Origin: Atopobiaceae bacterium
GTDB lineage: Bacteria > Actinomycetota > Coriobacteriia > Coriobacteriales > Atopobiaceae
Direction: 5' to 3'
Length of the DNA: 64,000 bases
Assembly (NCBI GenBank): GCA_017510785.1
Contig: JAFWMH010000037.1
Span: forward strand, 1 to 64,000
Shown here: piece by piece, positions 26,427-34,148 of the stretch
Layout: each line of letters starts with the position of its first letter
Position numbering within the stretch: the stretch's first letter is position 1
The notes under the pieces: model-generated
What the model saw: the letters and a program-made list of their open reading frames with translations, nothing else
Database searches by the model: none
Told to the model about the DNA's origin: nothing
Translations under genes and position numbers: made by a program

Positions 26427-29092
26427 AACCTGCCCTCCTTAACCTTACTTATCTCCTTTAGAACGAGCTGAATATCCAATGGCTTGGCGAGGTGTCCGTT
26501 CATGCCGGCATCCAAGCACAGCGCCACGTCTTCCGAAAACGCGTCGGCTGTCGTCGCGATAATCGGGATTCCCGAAACCCGCTTGTCCGGCAGCGCGCGA
26601 ATGGCCTTCGAGGCCTCGATGCCGTTCATGACGGGCATCTGAACATCCATGAACACGAGGTCGTAGGCCCCCGGCTGCGACGCGACTAAGTCTACCGCGA
26701 TTTGGCCGTTTTCGGCACGTGTAGCCTCAACGCCGTGCATGCCGAGCAACATGTTGATGATTTCCCAGTTTATGTCGTTGTCCTCGGCGACGAGCACGCG
26801 CATGCCCGCGATGTTGGAGTGGTCGTCGTCGCGTGCAACTGGCTCCGCAGACAAATGCATTCGCTCGTCAATCGCGTGGTACAGCGTGGACCTAAACAGC
26901 GGCTTCGAAACGAACCCGTCGACGCCGGCGTCCTTCGCGCTTTCCTCGATGTCGGGCCAATCGTAAGCCGAGATGAGGACTATCGGTGCTCGGCCTCCAT
27001 CTAGGGCACGCATGCGGCGAACGAATTCGACGCCGTCCATCTCGGACATTTTCCAATCGACAATGACGACGTCGTAGCCATCGGGTGCACCATGCCGGCT
27101 CTCGGCCGACGCCCCGCCCTGCTCGGCAGCCAGCGTCCCTGGCTGGCCATCGGCCGGCGCTTCGGGCCGCTCCGCTACCTGCACCTCGTCGCGTGGCGTC
27201 ATCATCGTGAGCGCCCGCGTGCCCGAAGTGGCCACATCGACGCGCGCGCCGAGCGAGTCGAGTGCGTGGCGGGCGGGTTCGAGCGTGGCTGCATCGTCGT
27301 CGACGAGCAGCACGGCGACGGATTCAAGCGTCAGGTCTTCGTTCCCGCCCTCTTCCTCGGTTTCGGCCTCTTGCGGCGCAACGGGCACGTCGAGGGTGAC
27401 GGTGAACGTCGTTCCCTTGCCCAGCTCGCTCCAGCACTCGATTTTGCCTCCCATGAGGTCGACCATCTGCTTGGTAATGGCCAATCCGAGGCCCGTGCCC
27501 TGTACCTTGTTAACGCGACTATCGGTTTGGCGCGAGAACGACTCGTACATGTGCTCCATAAACTCTTTGCTCATGCCCATGCCCGTGTCGGCAACGCGGT
27601 AAACCAAACGTACGGCGCCGTCCACCTCGCTTGCCAGCTCCCGCAAGTCAACGGCGACGCTTCCGCCTGCCTCCGTATACTTGAGCGCGTTCGACAAAAT
27701 ATTGATAAATACCTGATTGATGCGCAGCTGGTCGGCATAAAGGTGCTCGTGCTCCATGTAGTTAATGCGAAAGTGGAAGTCGATGCTTTTGTCTTTTACC
27801 ATGGGTTGCGAAATGTTAACGAGGTTCTCGGTTACCTCAACAATCGAGAAGACGACCGGCGTGAGGGAGAGCTTGCCGCTTTCCACCTTGGAAATGTCCA
27901 GAATGTCGTTGATGAGCGTGAGCAGGTGATTACTCGCGAGCTCGATTTTATGCAAGCTGTTCTTTACGGTGGCCGGGTCGTCGACGCTTCGTTGTGCTAT
28001 GGTCGTCAGTCCCAAAATCGCGTTCATGGGCGTGCGGATGTCGTGGGACATGGTTGAGAGAAAATCGCTCTTTGCGCGATTTGCCGCCTCGGCGTCCTTC
28101 GCGGCCTCGTCCAGGCGCACGTTGAACCAGTTCATAAAGGCCATGTCGCAGATGAGCAGGAACAACAGGGCGCAGGCAACCCCGCCAACCAAAAACCAAT
28201 CGACGGTGCTTCGATGCAAACCACTCGCTTGAATGTAGTTCAGGATGGTCCAACCTTGGTTCGCGCTGATGGGCGCATAGGCTATGAGGCATTCCTCCCC
28301 GCGCGAGTTTGTCATAAAAAACGAACCGCTCTGCGTCGACAAACGCTTTTGCAGCTCTTTGACCCCGGCCACATCGATTTGGTTGTACGATTTGAAAAAC
28401 TCGATGAAGTTGCTGTTCTTGTACTCGTGGCCCTTAATTATGTAGTTGCTATCGCTGTCGATAAGCGAGACTTCGGCGTCGCTGTACCGGTCGATGGGAA
28501 ACACCCATTTTTCCTGAAGCTTTTCCGTGGGGATGACGCGCAGGAGGACTGCTTCGCGCTGCCCCGACTCATCGTGGGGGTCCACAACCGAAATCTTGCT
28601 GCAAAACGCCAGCGACTGTATGCCATTCATAGGGTTGGTGTACGATCGCGAAACGTTGATGGCGCCTTCCTGCTCGGCAAGCTTGTCGGGCCGTATGGGG
28701 AGACCGATTGCCTTGTACGAAACGGCGTAGTCGTCTTTTGTGCCCGTCTTTGGGCGCGTCGAGAGCCCTTCGAGCGAGTCGTCTGCAAAAACGATGTGCG
28801 CGGAGTTGTCGGACGAGGCGTGTGAGGCCCTTATGAACGAAGCCGCCTCGTCTATTGTCATGGGCGTGTTGTTGATGTAGCGCGCCCATACGTCGCAGAT
28901 GTTTTGCTCTCCTTCGAGGTAGTTGGCCGTCACCTGTTCCATGGTGCTGGTCGCCGTCTCGAATTGGCCCACCTCGGCGGCAATCGACTCGTTGGCCACC
29001 CGTTGTGCGTGCAGCAAAACAAAGCCCATAATGCCGAGCATCACGGCAACGTTTAGTAACACTATGAGATATCGCTTGTTCGCTATTTTCAT
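26423..29092 (-). CDS. Membrane hybrid histidine kinase with two receiver domains
   Basis: About 889 residues. An N-terminal helix (YLIVLLNVAVMLGIMGFVLL), a ~280-residue extracytoplasmic sensor of Cache-like size, a second helix (about 310-332), then HisKA with the phospho-accepting His in MSHDIRTPMNAI (about 350), an HATPase with GTGLGL, and two receiver domains with Asp in VIVDWKMSEMDG (about 677) and VFMDVQMPVMNG (about 815). There is no output domain, so the phosphate must go to a separate partner. Start at MKIANKRY (AAAAGG upstream); an ATG six codons earlier is possible. The next gene is a binding lipoprotein with a 4-nt overlap, and a REC-GGDEF-EAL protein is divergent, together suggesting a circuit from ligand to kinase to c-di-GMP. 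Confidence 0.93.
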   Translation of the reverse strand: MKIANKRYLIVLLNVAVMLGIMGFVLLHAQRVANESIAAEVGQFETATSTMEQVTANYLEGEQNICDVWARYINNTPMTIDEAASFIRASHASSDNSAHIVFADDSLEGLSTRPKTGTKDDYAVSYKAIGLPIRPDKLAEQEGAINVSRSYTNPMNGIQSLAFCSKISVVDPHDESGQREAVLLRVIPTEKLQEKWVFPIDRYSDAEVSLIDSDSNYIIKGHEYKNSNFIEFFKSYNQIDVAGVKELQKRLSTQSGSFFMTNSRGEECLIAYAPISANQGWTILNYIQASGLHRSTVDWFLVGGVACALLFLLICDMAFMNWFNVRLDEAAKDAEAANRAKSDFLSTMSHDIRTPMNAILGLTTIAQRSVDDPATVKNSLHKIELASNHLLTLINDILDISKVESGKLSLTPVVFSIVEVTENLVNISQPMVKDKSIDFHFRINYMEHEHLYADQLRINQVFINILSNALKYTEAGGSVAVDLRELASEVDGAVRLVYRVADTGMGMSKEFMEHMYESFSRQTDSRVNKVQGTGLGLAITKQMVDLMGGKIECWSELGKGTTFTVTLDVPVAPQEAETEEEGGNEDLTLESVAVLLVDDDAATLEPARHALDSLGARVDVATSGTRALTMMTPRDEVQVAERPEAPADGQPGTLAAEQGGASAESRHGAPDGYDVVIVDWKMSEMDGVEFVRRMRALDGGRAPIVLISAYDWPDIEESAKDAGVDGFVSKPLFRSTLYHAIDERMHLSAEPVARDDDHSNIAGMRVLVAEDNDINWEIINMLLGMHGVEATRAENGQIAVDLVASQPGAYDLVFMDVQMPVMNGIEASKAIRALPDKRVSGIPIIATTADAFSEDVALCLDAGMNGHLAKPLDIQLVLKEISKVKEGRL

Positions 29093-29300
29093 CTCGGGCC
29101 TTTTCTGCATCGTGCAGGGGTATTATCTCATGCTTCACGCTGAGTTGTGGCGAGATAGTTTGTTCGTATGGGATTCGGGTACCGAAGCGAACGTTACATT
29201 TGCCTTTTCGGTGGCAAAATGCCCCCCGGACGGCTTAATATTAAAAACTATTCGCTAGGACTTATCGCATCGAACGCCCAGAACCAGCGGGGGAGCCGCC

Positions 29301-32300
29301 ATGTTCGAAGATGGTGAAAACTTGAATTCTGTTATTGGAAAACGTCGCATCCTCATTGTGGGCGACGAGGCCATCAACCGCGAGATGCTTGGGGTTTTCC
29401 TGCGAGACCGGTACGAAGTACTCATGGCCGGCGACGGGGAGGAGGCCATGCGGCGCATATGGGAGTATCGCGAGACGCTCTCGGTAGTGCTGCTCGACCT
29501 CATGATGCCCGTTATGAGCGGCCAGGAGGTGCTGTGCCGCATGAAGGAGTTGCCCGACGTGCGCCACATTCCCGTTATTGTGGTCTCGGCGGACCTCACA
29601 CAGGAAATCGAGTGCCTGAACTTGGGGGCGAGCGACTTCATTCAAAAGCCCTACCCCGAGGCTGGCGTTATTGCGGCACGTGTGCGCCGCACCATCGAGC
29701 TCTCGGAAGACCGCCAGATCATCCAGTCGACCGAGCGCGACCCGAAGACCGGCCTCTACAACCCGGAGTATTTCCTTAGCTACGCGGAGCAGTACGACCA
29801 GCATCACAAAGATGTGAGCACCGACGTCATCGTGTTTGACATCGATCACTTTTCCGTGCTGAACGAGCGCTTTGGCCGTACGTACGCCGATGAGGTGCTC
29901 AAGCGCATGGCAGATAAAATCCGCGAGTTTACTCACGATTCGGGCGGCATCGTCACGCGCAACGGGGCAGACGTCTTCGAGGCTTATTGCCCGCACCGCG
30001 ATGACTACAAGAGCATGCTCGATCAACTGAGCCTGCATATTTCGGACGACCGAAGCAAGAGCCAGCCAATAGGCATTCGCATGGGCGTGTATGCGAATGT
30101 CGACAAGTCGCTCAACATCGAACGCCGCCTCAAACGTGCCCGCATGGCAGCCGATACCGTTCGTGGAAGCAAGACGCGCAACATCGGCGTTTACGATGAC
30201 GGGCTGCTCAAGTCGGAGCTCCTCTCGCGGCGCCTCGTCGAGGACTTCGAAGGGGCCGTTGAGCGCGGCGAGTTCGTGGTGCGTTACCAGCCCAAGTTTG
30301 AGATTCAACATGATGTGCCCTCGCTCGCTGGTGCCGAGGCGCTTGTTCGCTGGCAGCATCCCGAACTGGGACTGCTGAGTCCCGGCGTGTTCGTGCCACT
30401 CTTTGAGGAGAACGGCCTCATTCAACGGCTCGACCGCCTCGTGTGGGAGGAGGCGGCCCGGCAGACGCAGGTGTGGAAGCAAACCTTTGGATGCTGCGTG
30501 CCCATCTCGGTAAACGTATCGCGCGTCGACATGTACGCAGCCGACATCGTGGAGGTGCTGCAGGGCATTATTGACCGCTACGAGCTCGATGCGAGCGAGT
30601 TTCATCTTGAGATAACTGAGTCGGGCTATGCGGAGGATTCGGCGCAGCTTGTGGAGACGGTCGGACGACTGCGTTCGATGGGGCTCGTTATTGAGATGGA
30701 TGACTTCGGTACGGGCTATTCCTCGCTCAACATGTTGGCAACGCTTCCCGTCGACGTGCTCAAACTCGACATGCGCTTTGTGCAAACGGCGTTTTCCGAG
30801 GAGGCAGATAACGGTGCTCACATGCTCGGCGCCGTGGTCGATATTGCGCGGCACTTGGCCGTGCCCCTCATTGCCGAGGGAGTGGAGACCCAAGAGCAGC
30901 TCGACGAGCTCAAGGCCATGGGCTGCGACATGGTGCAGGGGTTCCTGCTCTGCGAACCTCTCCCGCCGGAGGGGCTGGCGACGCACATGGAACGATTGGC
31001 AGCGGGCAGTGCCGGGAGTGGGGCCAAGGGGCAAGGAGGCATGCGCGGCGACGAATCGACCGAGCCTTCCGCTCTCTCTTCTGAGCGCAAGGGCTGGTGG
31101 GAGCGCCTTCCGGCAATCTCGCTTCGGCATGCGGAGCTGGTGGCCGTGATCGTTGCGGTAATCGTTGCGATTGCAATTGTTTTTGTCTCCTTAAACGTCA
31201 GACAAGGGATTACCAATGTTGAGGCTGCCAACGAGCGCTTCATCCTTGCCCAACGGGCGGCCACCGACCTCGAGATGGGGTCCGATTATCTTACCGAGAA
31301 CGTGCGCAGCTTTGTGATGACGGGCGACATGCAATACCTTGAGAATTACTTCGAGGAGCTTGACGTTACCAAGCGCCGAGATGGAGCCGTGCAGAGCTTG
31401 GAAGAGCTTCTTGGCGACCACGATGCTCTTGACGATTTGCGGAAGGCGCTGGACTATTCCAACGAGCTTGTCGTCTTCGAGGATCAGGCGATGAAGCTTA
31501 CGCTCCTCGCAAAGGGGTACGACGAGGCGAGCATGCCCGAGGGGCTGCGCGGTGTGCAGCTGAGTTCCGAGCAGATGCTTCTCGCGCCGGAAGGAAAGCG
31601 TGGACTTGCCCAAGACCTCGTGTTTGGCGACTCCTATGCGGAGTACAAGACGCACATCAAATATTATGCTGCCAGATGTACCGATGCGCTCATCGAGAGC
31701 TCCGGGCAGCTGAGGAGCGAGACCTCGAACGAGATGGACACCTTGCTCACAATCCAGTCGCTCTGCACGCTGGCCATGCTCATCATTGTTCTTTGCATCG
31801 TGGTGTTCATCTTTGGCTGGATTCAGCAACCGCTGGCGCGTATGGTAGAGAACATGCGTCGAAAAGAGTTCGTGAACCCTGCCGGGGCCAAGGAGCTGCG
31901 CTTCGTTGCCGATACGTACAATTCCATCTTTGAGGACAACCGCAAGCAGTTCGACCGACTTAACTATCTGTCCATGCACGATGCCCTTACCGGTCTCTAC
32001 AACCGTAAGGCCTACAACATCATGAAGCGCGAGCTGGATCTTTCGAGGGTTGCGCTACTCATGGTGGACGTAGACAAGTTCAAAACGGTGAACGACACCT
32101 ACGGGCACGACGTGGGTGACCTGGTGCTCGTGCGCGTTGCCGAGGTCTTGCAGTACAGCTTCCGTGCGGACGACCTTGTGTTCAGGTTGGGCGGTGACGA
32201 GTTCGTGGTGATTATGCTAAACGTCGATAGCTCCATGCGCGAGGAGGTGCATCGCAAGATTGAGCAGGCCAACCTCATGTTGCAAAAGCCAACAGGCGAC

Positions 32301-32435
32301 CTGCCGCCAACCTCGCTCAGCGTAGGCGCGGCTTTCGCCGATCGCCAGAATCCCGAGGGCGACATCTTTAAGGATGCGGATACTGCGCTGTACCGCATGA
32401 AGGAGTCGGGTCGCTGCGGCTGCGTCATATATTAG
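29301..32435 (+). CDS. REC-GGDEF*-EAL-TM-sensor-TM-GGDEF cyclic di-GMP protein
   Basis: 1044 residues. A receiver domain (13-130, phospho-Asp in LLDLMMPVMSG; the acidic pair reads GDE instead of DDE), a degenerate GGDEF (about 150-295, RNGADVF), and an EAL domain (about 315-560) with EALVRW, EITES, DDFGTGYSSL, KLDMRF, AEGVET and MVQGF all present. Then follow a membrane helix (about 610-632), a ~185-residue extracytoplasmic region, a second helix (about 818-840) and an intact GGDEF (RLGGDEF at about 963). So one chain joins a cytoplasmic phosphodiesterase module, switched by phosphorylation, to a membrane cyclase with its own sensor. It is divergent from the hybrid kinase, the likely phosphodonor. 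ATG start with GGGGAG upstream. Confidence 0.92.
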   Translation: MFEDGENLNSVIGKRRILIVGDEAINREMLGVFLRDRYEVLMAGDGEEAMRRIWEYRETLSVVLLDLMMPVMSGQEVLCRMKELPDVRHIPVIVVSADLTQEIECLNLGASDFIQKPYPEAGVIAARVRRTIELSEDRQIIQSTERDPKTGLYNPEYFLSYAEQYDQHHKDVSTDVIVFDIDHFSVLNERFGRTYADEVLKRMADKIREFTHDSGGIVTRNGADVFEAYCPHRDDYKSMLDQLSLHISDDRSKSQPIGIRMGVYANVDKSLNIERRLKRARMAADTVRGSKTRNIGVYDDGLLKSELLSRRLVEDFEGAVERGEFVVRYQPKFEIQHDVPSLAGAEALVRWQHPELGLLSPGVFVPLFEENGLIQRLDRLVWEEAARQTQVWKQTFGCCVPISVNVSRVDMYAADIVEVLQGIIDRYELDASEFHLEITESGYAEDSAQLVETVGRLRSMGLVIEMDDFGTGYSSLNMLATLPVDVLKLDMRFVQTAFSEEADNGAHMLGAVVDIARHLAVPLIAEGVETQEQLDELKAMGCDMVQGFLLCEPLPPEGLATHMERLAAGSAGSGAKGQGGMRGDESTEPSALSSERKGWWERLPAISLRHAELVAVIVAVIVAIAIVFVSLNVRQGITNVEAANERFILAQRAATDLEMGSDYLTENVRSFVMTGDMQYLENYFEELDVTKRRDGAVQSLEELLGDHDALDDLRKALDYSNELVVFEDQAMKLTLLAKGYDEASMPEGLRGVQLSSEQMLLAPEGKRGLAQDLVFGDSYAEYKTHIKYYAARCTDALIESSGQLRSETSNEMDTLLTIQSLCTLAMLIIVLCIVVFIFGWIQQPLARMVENMRRKEFVNPAGAKELRFVADTYNSIFEDNRKQFDRLNYLSMHDALTGLYNRKAYNIMKRELDLSRVALLMVDVDKFKTVNDTYGHDVGDLVLVRVAEVLQYSFRADDLVFRLGGDEFVVIMLNVDSSMREEVHRKIEQANLMLQKPTGDLPPTSLSVGAAFADRQNPEGDIFKDADTALYRMKESGRCGCVIY

Positions 32436-32457
32436 TGAAGCATGTTGGTGGTCATGC

Positions 32458-32499
32458 TGCGAGCACGTCGTGGCGAATGCGCTTCCCGACGTGCTCGCA
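32458..32499. terminator. Strong hairpin after the REC-GGDEF-EAL gene
   Basis: TGCGAGCACGTCG and CGACGTGCTCGCA form a perfect 13-bp stem with a 16-nt loop, 23 nt past the stop. No T run follows, so termination may need Rho or the hairpin may protect the mRNA 3' end. Confidence 0.55.
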
Positions 32500-32550
32500 A
32501 CATCGGAGACTGCGCAGCACTCTGTGAGGGGGACGGTACGCTTTGCGCGG

Positions 32551-32578
32551 TTTTCTTGTCTACTGACCTCAGTATAAT
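32551..32578 (+). promoter_or_regulatory. Candidate promoter of the AAA-ATPase remnant
   Basis: TATAAT (32573-32578) is a consensus -10. TTTTCT (32551-32556), 16 nt upstream, is a weak -35 candidate. The remnant's ATG is about 39 nt downstream. Confidence 0.45.
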
Positions 32579-32616
32579 AGAATCCGAGATTGCTCGTGGA
32601 GCGAAGGGGGGTAGGC

Positions 32617-32990
32617 ATGGAGCGGAAGAAGATCGGCATTGGGTACGAAGACTATAAGCGGATGATCGACGACGACTGTTATTACGTGGATAAGACGCTT
32701 CTTGTTCGAGATATTCTTAAACAAGGCGGGATGGCCACCCTTCTCACTCGCCCAAGACGCTTCGGCAAAACCCTGGCCTTGTCCATGCTGAGGACGTTCT
32801 TCGAGGCGGAGATCGACTCGGACGGGAGCCTGTGGACAACAGCAGGTACTTTGTGGGAATGAAGGTCATGGGCTGTGGCGAAGAGGTGCTTTCCAAGATG
32901 GGAAAGCACCCGGTCATTAAACTGTCTCTGAAGTCCGCAAAGCAGCCGGATTTTCGAACCGCGATGCTGCGCATCCGGGATCAGATTGTA
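32617..32990 (+). pseudogene. Truncated, frameshifted AAA-ATPase-like protein
   Basis: The first ~75 codons match the N-terminus of the PF09820 AAA-ATPase-like family (YEDYKRMIDDDCYYVDKTLL, then RPRRFGKTLALSML, a variant Walker A). The frame is lost near 32830; the family sequence continues in another frame (SRYFVGMKVMGCGEEVLSKM, then GKHPVIKLSLKSAKQPDF) to about 32990 and then disappears. Intact members are about 500-550 residues and often end in a PD-(D/E)XK nuclease domain. So this is a remnant with a frameshift and loss of about three quarters of the gene. Confidence 0.85.
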
Positions 32991-33144
32991 TCTATCGCTT
33001 GCTTCGGATGTGTCGCGGGTGCGCCTTTCCCCGCGGACGACTCTGCGCGCCACGCTACGAGTCTCGCGCCACGGGTGCACCGTGTGCTTTGGATACAATG
33101 TAACTGCTTGCAACCAGCGCGTTTGGCGTCCCAATAATGCTAAT

Positions 33145-33204
33145 GGGTGCCAAACGTGCCATTTAGCAGACAAAACCACGGCCAAGGTGGCCCAAACGGC
33201 ACCC
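33145..33204. repeat. Subtype A intergenic palindrome (60 bp), first of a dimer
   Basis: Left end GGGTGCCAAACGTGCCATTT, right end GGTGGCCCAAACGGCACCC. The core GCCATTTAGCAGACAAAA closely matches the subtype B copy at 18827. It is followed after exactly 12 nt by the second copy. Confidence 0.9.
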
Positions 33205-33216
33205 ATCGTTGAAGTT

Positions 33217-33276
33217 GGGTGCCAAACGGCCCATTTGCGACCCGAATCGGCGGGCGAAATGTCCCAAACGACACCC
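33217..33276. repeat. Subtype A intergenic palindrome (60 bp), second of a dimer
   Basis: Left end GGGTGCCAAACGGCCCATTT, right end GTCCCAAACGACACCC. Its middle (CCCGAATCGGCGGGC) is found, inverted, in the copy at 36505. Confidence 0.9.
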
Positions 33277-33326
33277 AACCCTGGCAACGGCCAAAACGCC
33301 GCGGGCGAATCGCGCCGCGGGCACGC

Positions 33327-34019
33327 TTACTCTTCCGGCCTTGCGCGCCGGCGGAGCAGCGTAATAAACACAATGGCCAATGCGAGGCAAACGATGGGCG
33401 GCACCACGGCGCTTTTGTTTAAAACGTCGCAAAAGCGCGTGCCCAAGAAGGCGCCAAAAAAGAAGACGAGAATAACGCTGAGGAACTTCGCGGCGTGCGC
33501 GAGCTTTTCGGGGTCGTGTTGCAGGGTCCCGGCGTAGAGTGCGTCAACGAACTTGCGCAGGTTGCCCGTAGACATCGTGGTTGCGATGGCATCACCGCGG
33601 AAAGTGGAAAAGGCCTCGTACTGCATGGCAGCAACGAAACTCACGATGCAGTTGGCGAGTGCGTTGTTCTGTGGCTCCAACGGAATGAGGCCTACGATTG
33701 CGAGGGCAACGATTTCGGTGGCGAGCACGGCTCGGCGCTTGAGGCGCATGCCATGTTCCTCGAGTTTCTCTTGTATGGTGAGGGCGGCAAACAGCCCCAG
33801 CGCGAAGGTGAGGATGGGCAGCAGGAATTGCAGGTACGTCGCGCTTTCGCCGTGCGCGAGTGCGATGGCAAGCTTTACGATGTTTCCCGTCTGGGCGTTC
33901 GCGAAAACCCCTCCTCGCTCGAAGTACGTGTACGCGTCGAGGTACCCGCCCACCAAGGTGAGCGTGTAAGCTACGCGCATGCGCTGAGAAGGCAGGAGTG
34001 CGCTCTCGTTTGCCGCCAC
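33327..34019 (-). CDS. DUF1275 (YoaK-like) membrane protein
   Basis: 230 residues with about six hydrophobic helices. The family signature is near the N-terminus (GGYLDAYTYFERGGVFANAQ followed by TGNIVKLAIAL). The family is widespread and of unknown function; members are inner-membrane proteins. ATG start; convergent with the broken AAA-ATPase and divergent from the M13 peptidase gene. No regulator is adjacent. Confidence 0.88.
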   Translation of the reverse strand: MAANESALLPSQRMRVAYTLTLVGGYLDAYTYFERGGVFANAQTGNIVKLAIALAHGESATYLQFLLPILTFALGLFAALTIQEKLEEHGMRLKRRAVLATEIVALAIVGLIPLEPQNNALANCIVSFVAAMQYEAFSTFRGDAIATTMSTGNLRKFVDALYAGTLQHDPEKLAHAAKFLSVILVFFFGAFLGTRFCDVLNKSAVVPPIVCLALAIVFITLLRRRARPEE

Positions 34020-34148
34020 GTTTGTCCTTTCGTCCGGCCCGTCTCGTGTCGCTCCATTCTACCCGAGTGCGGCGCGACGGGCCCTCAAGGAGCTTGTCTC
34101 ATGTATAGTAATGATATTTCACGCATTGCAAATCGGATTGGAGCCGAC

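Larger units (their letters stand above)
32991..33326. other. Gene-free convergent region with palindrome dimer
   Basis: Between the AAA-ATPase remnant and the stop of the DUF1275 gene. The main content is the 132-bp dimer of the 60-bp palindrome (33145-33276). No gene is seen. Confidence 0.6.

Noticed and set aside
29111-29300. c-di-GMP riboswitch between the kinase and the REC-GGDEF-EAL gene
   Set aside because: Only a TTTGCC/GGCAAA hairpin is seen; the conserved GEMM core is absent.
29262-31130. 622-codon minus-strand open frame over the REC-GGDEF-EAL gene
   Set aside because: Antisense shadow of a well-conserved EAL domain.
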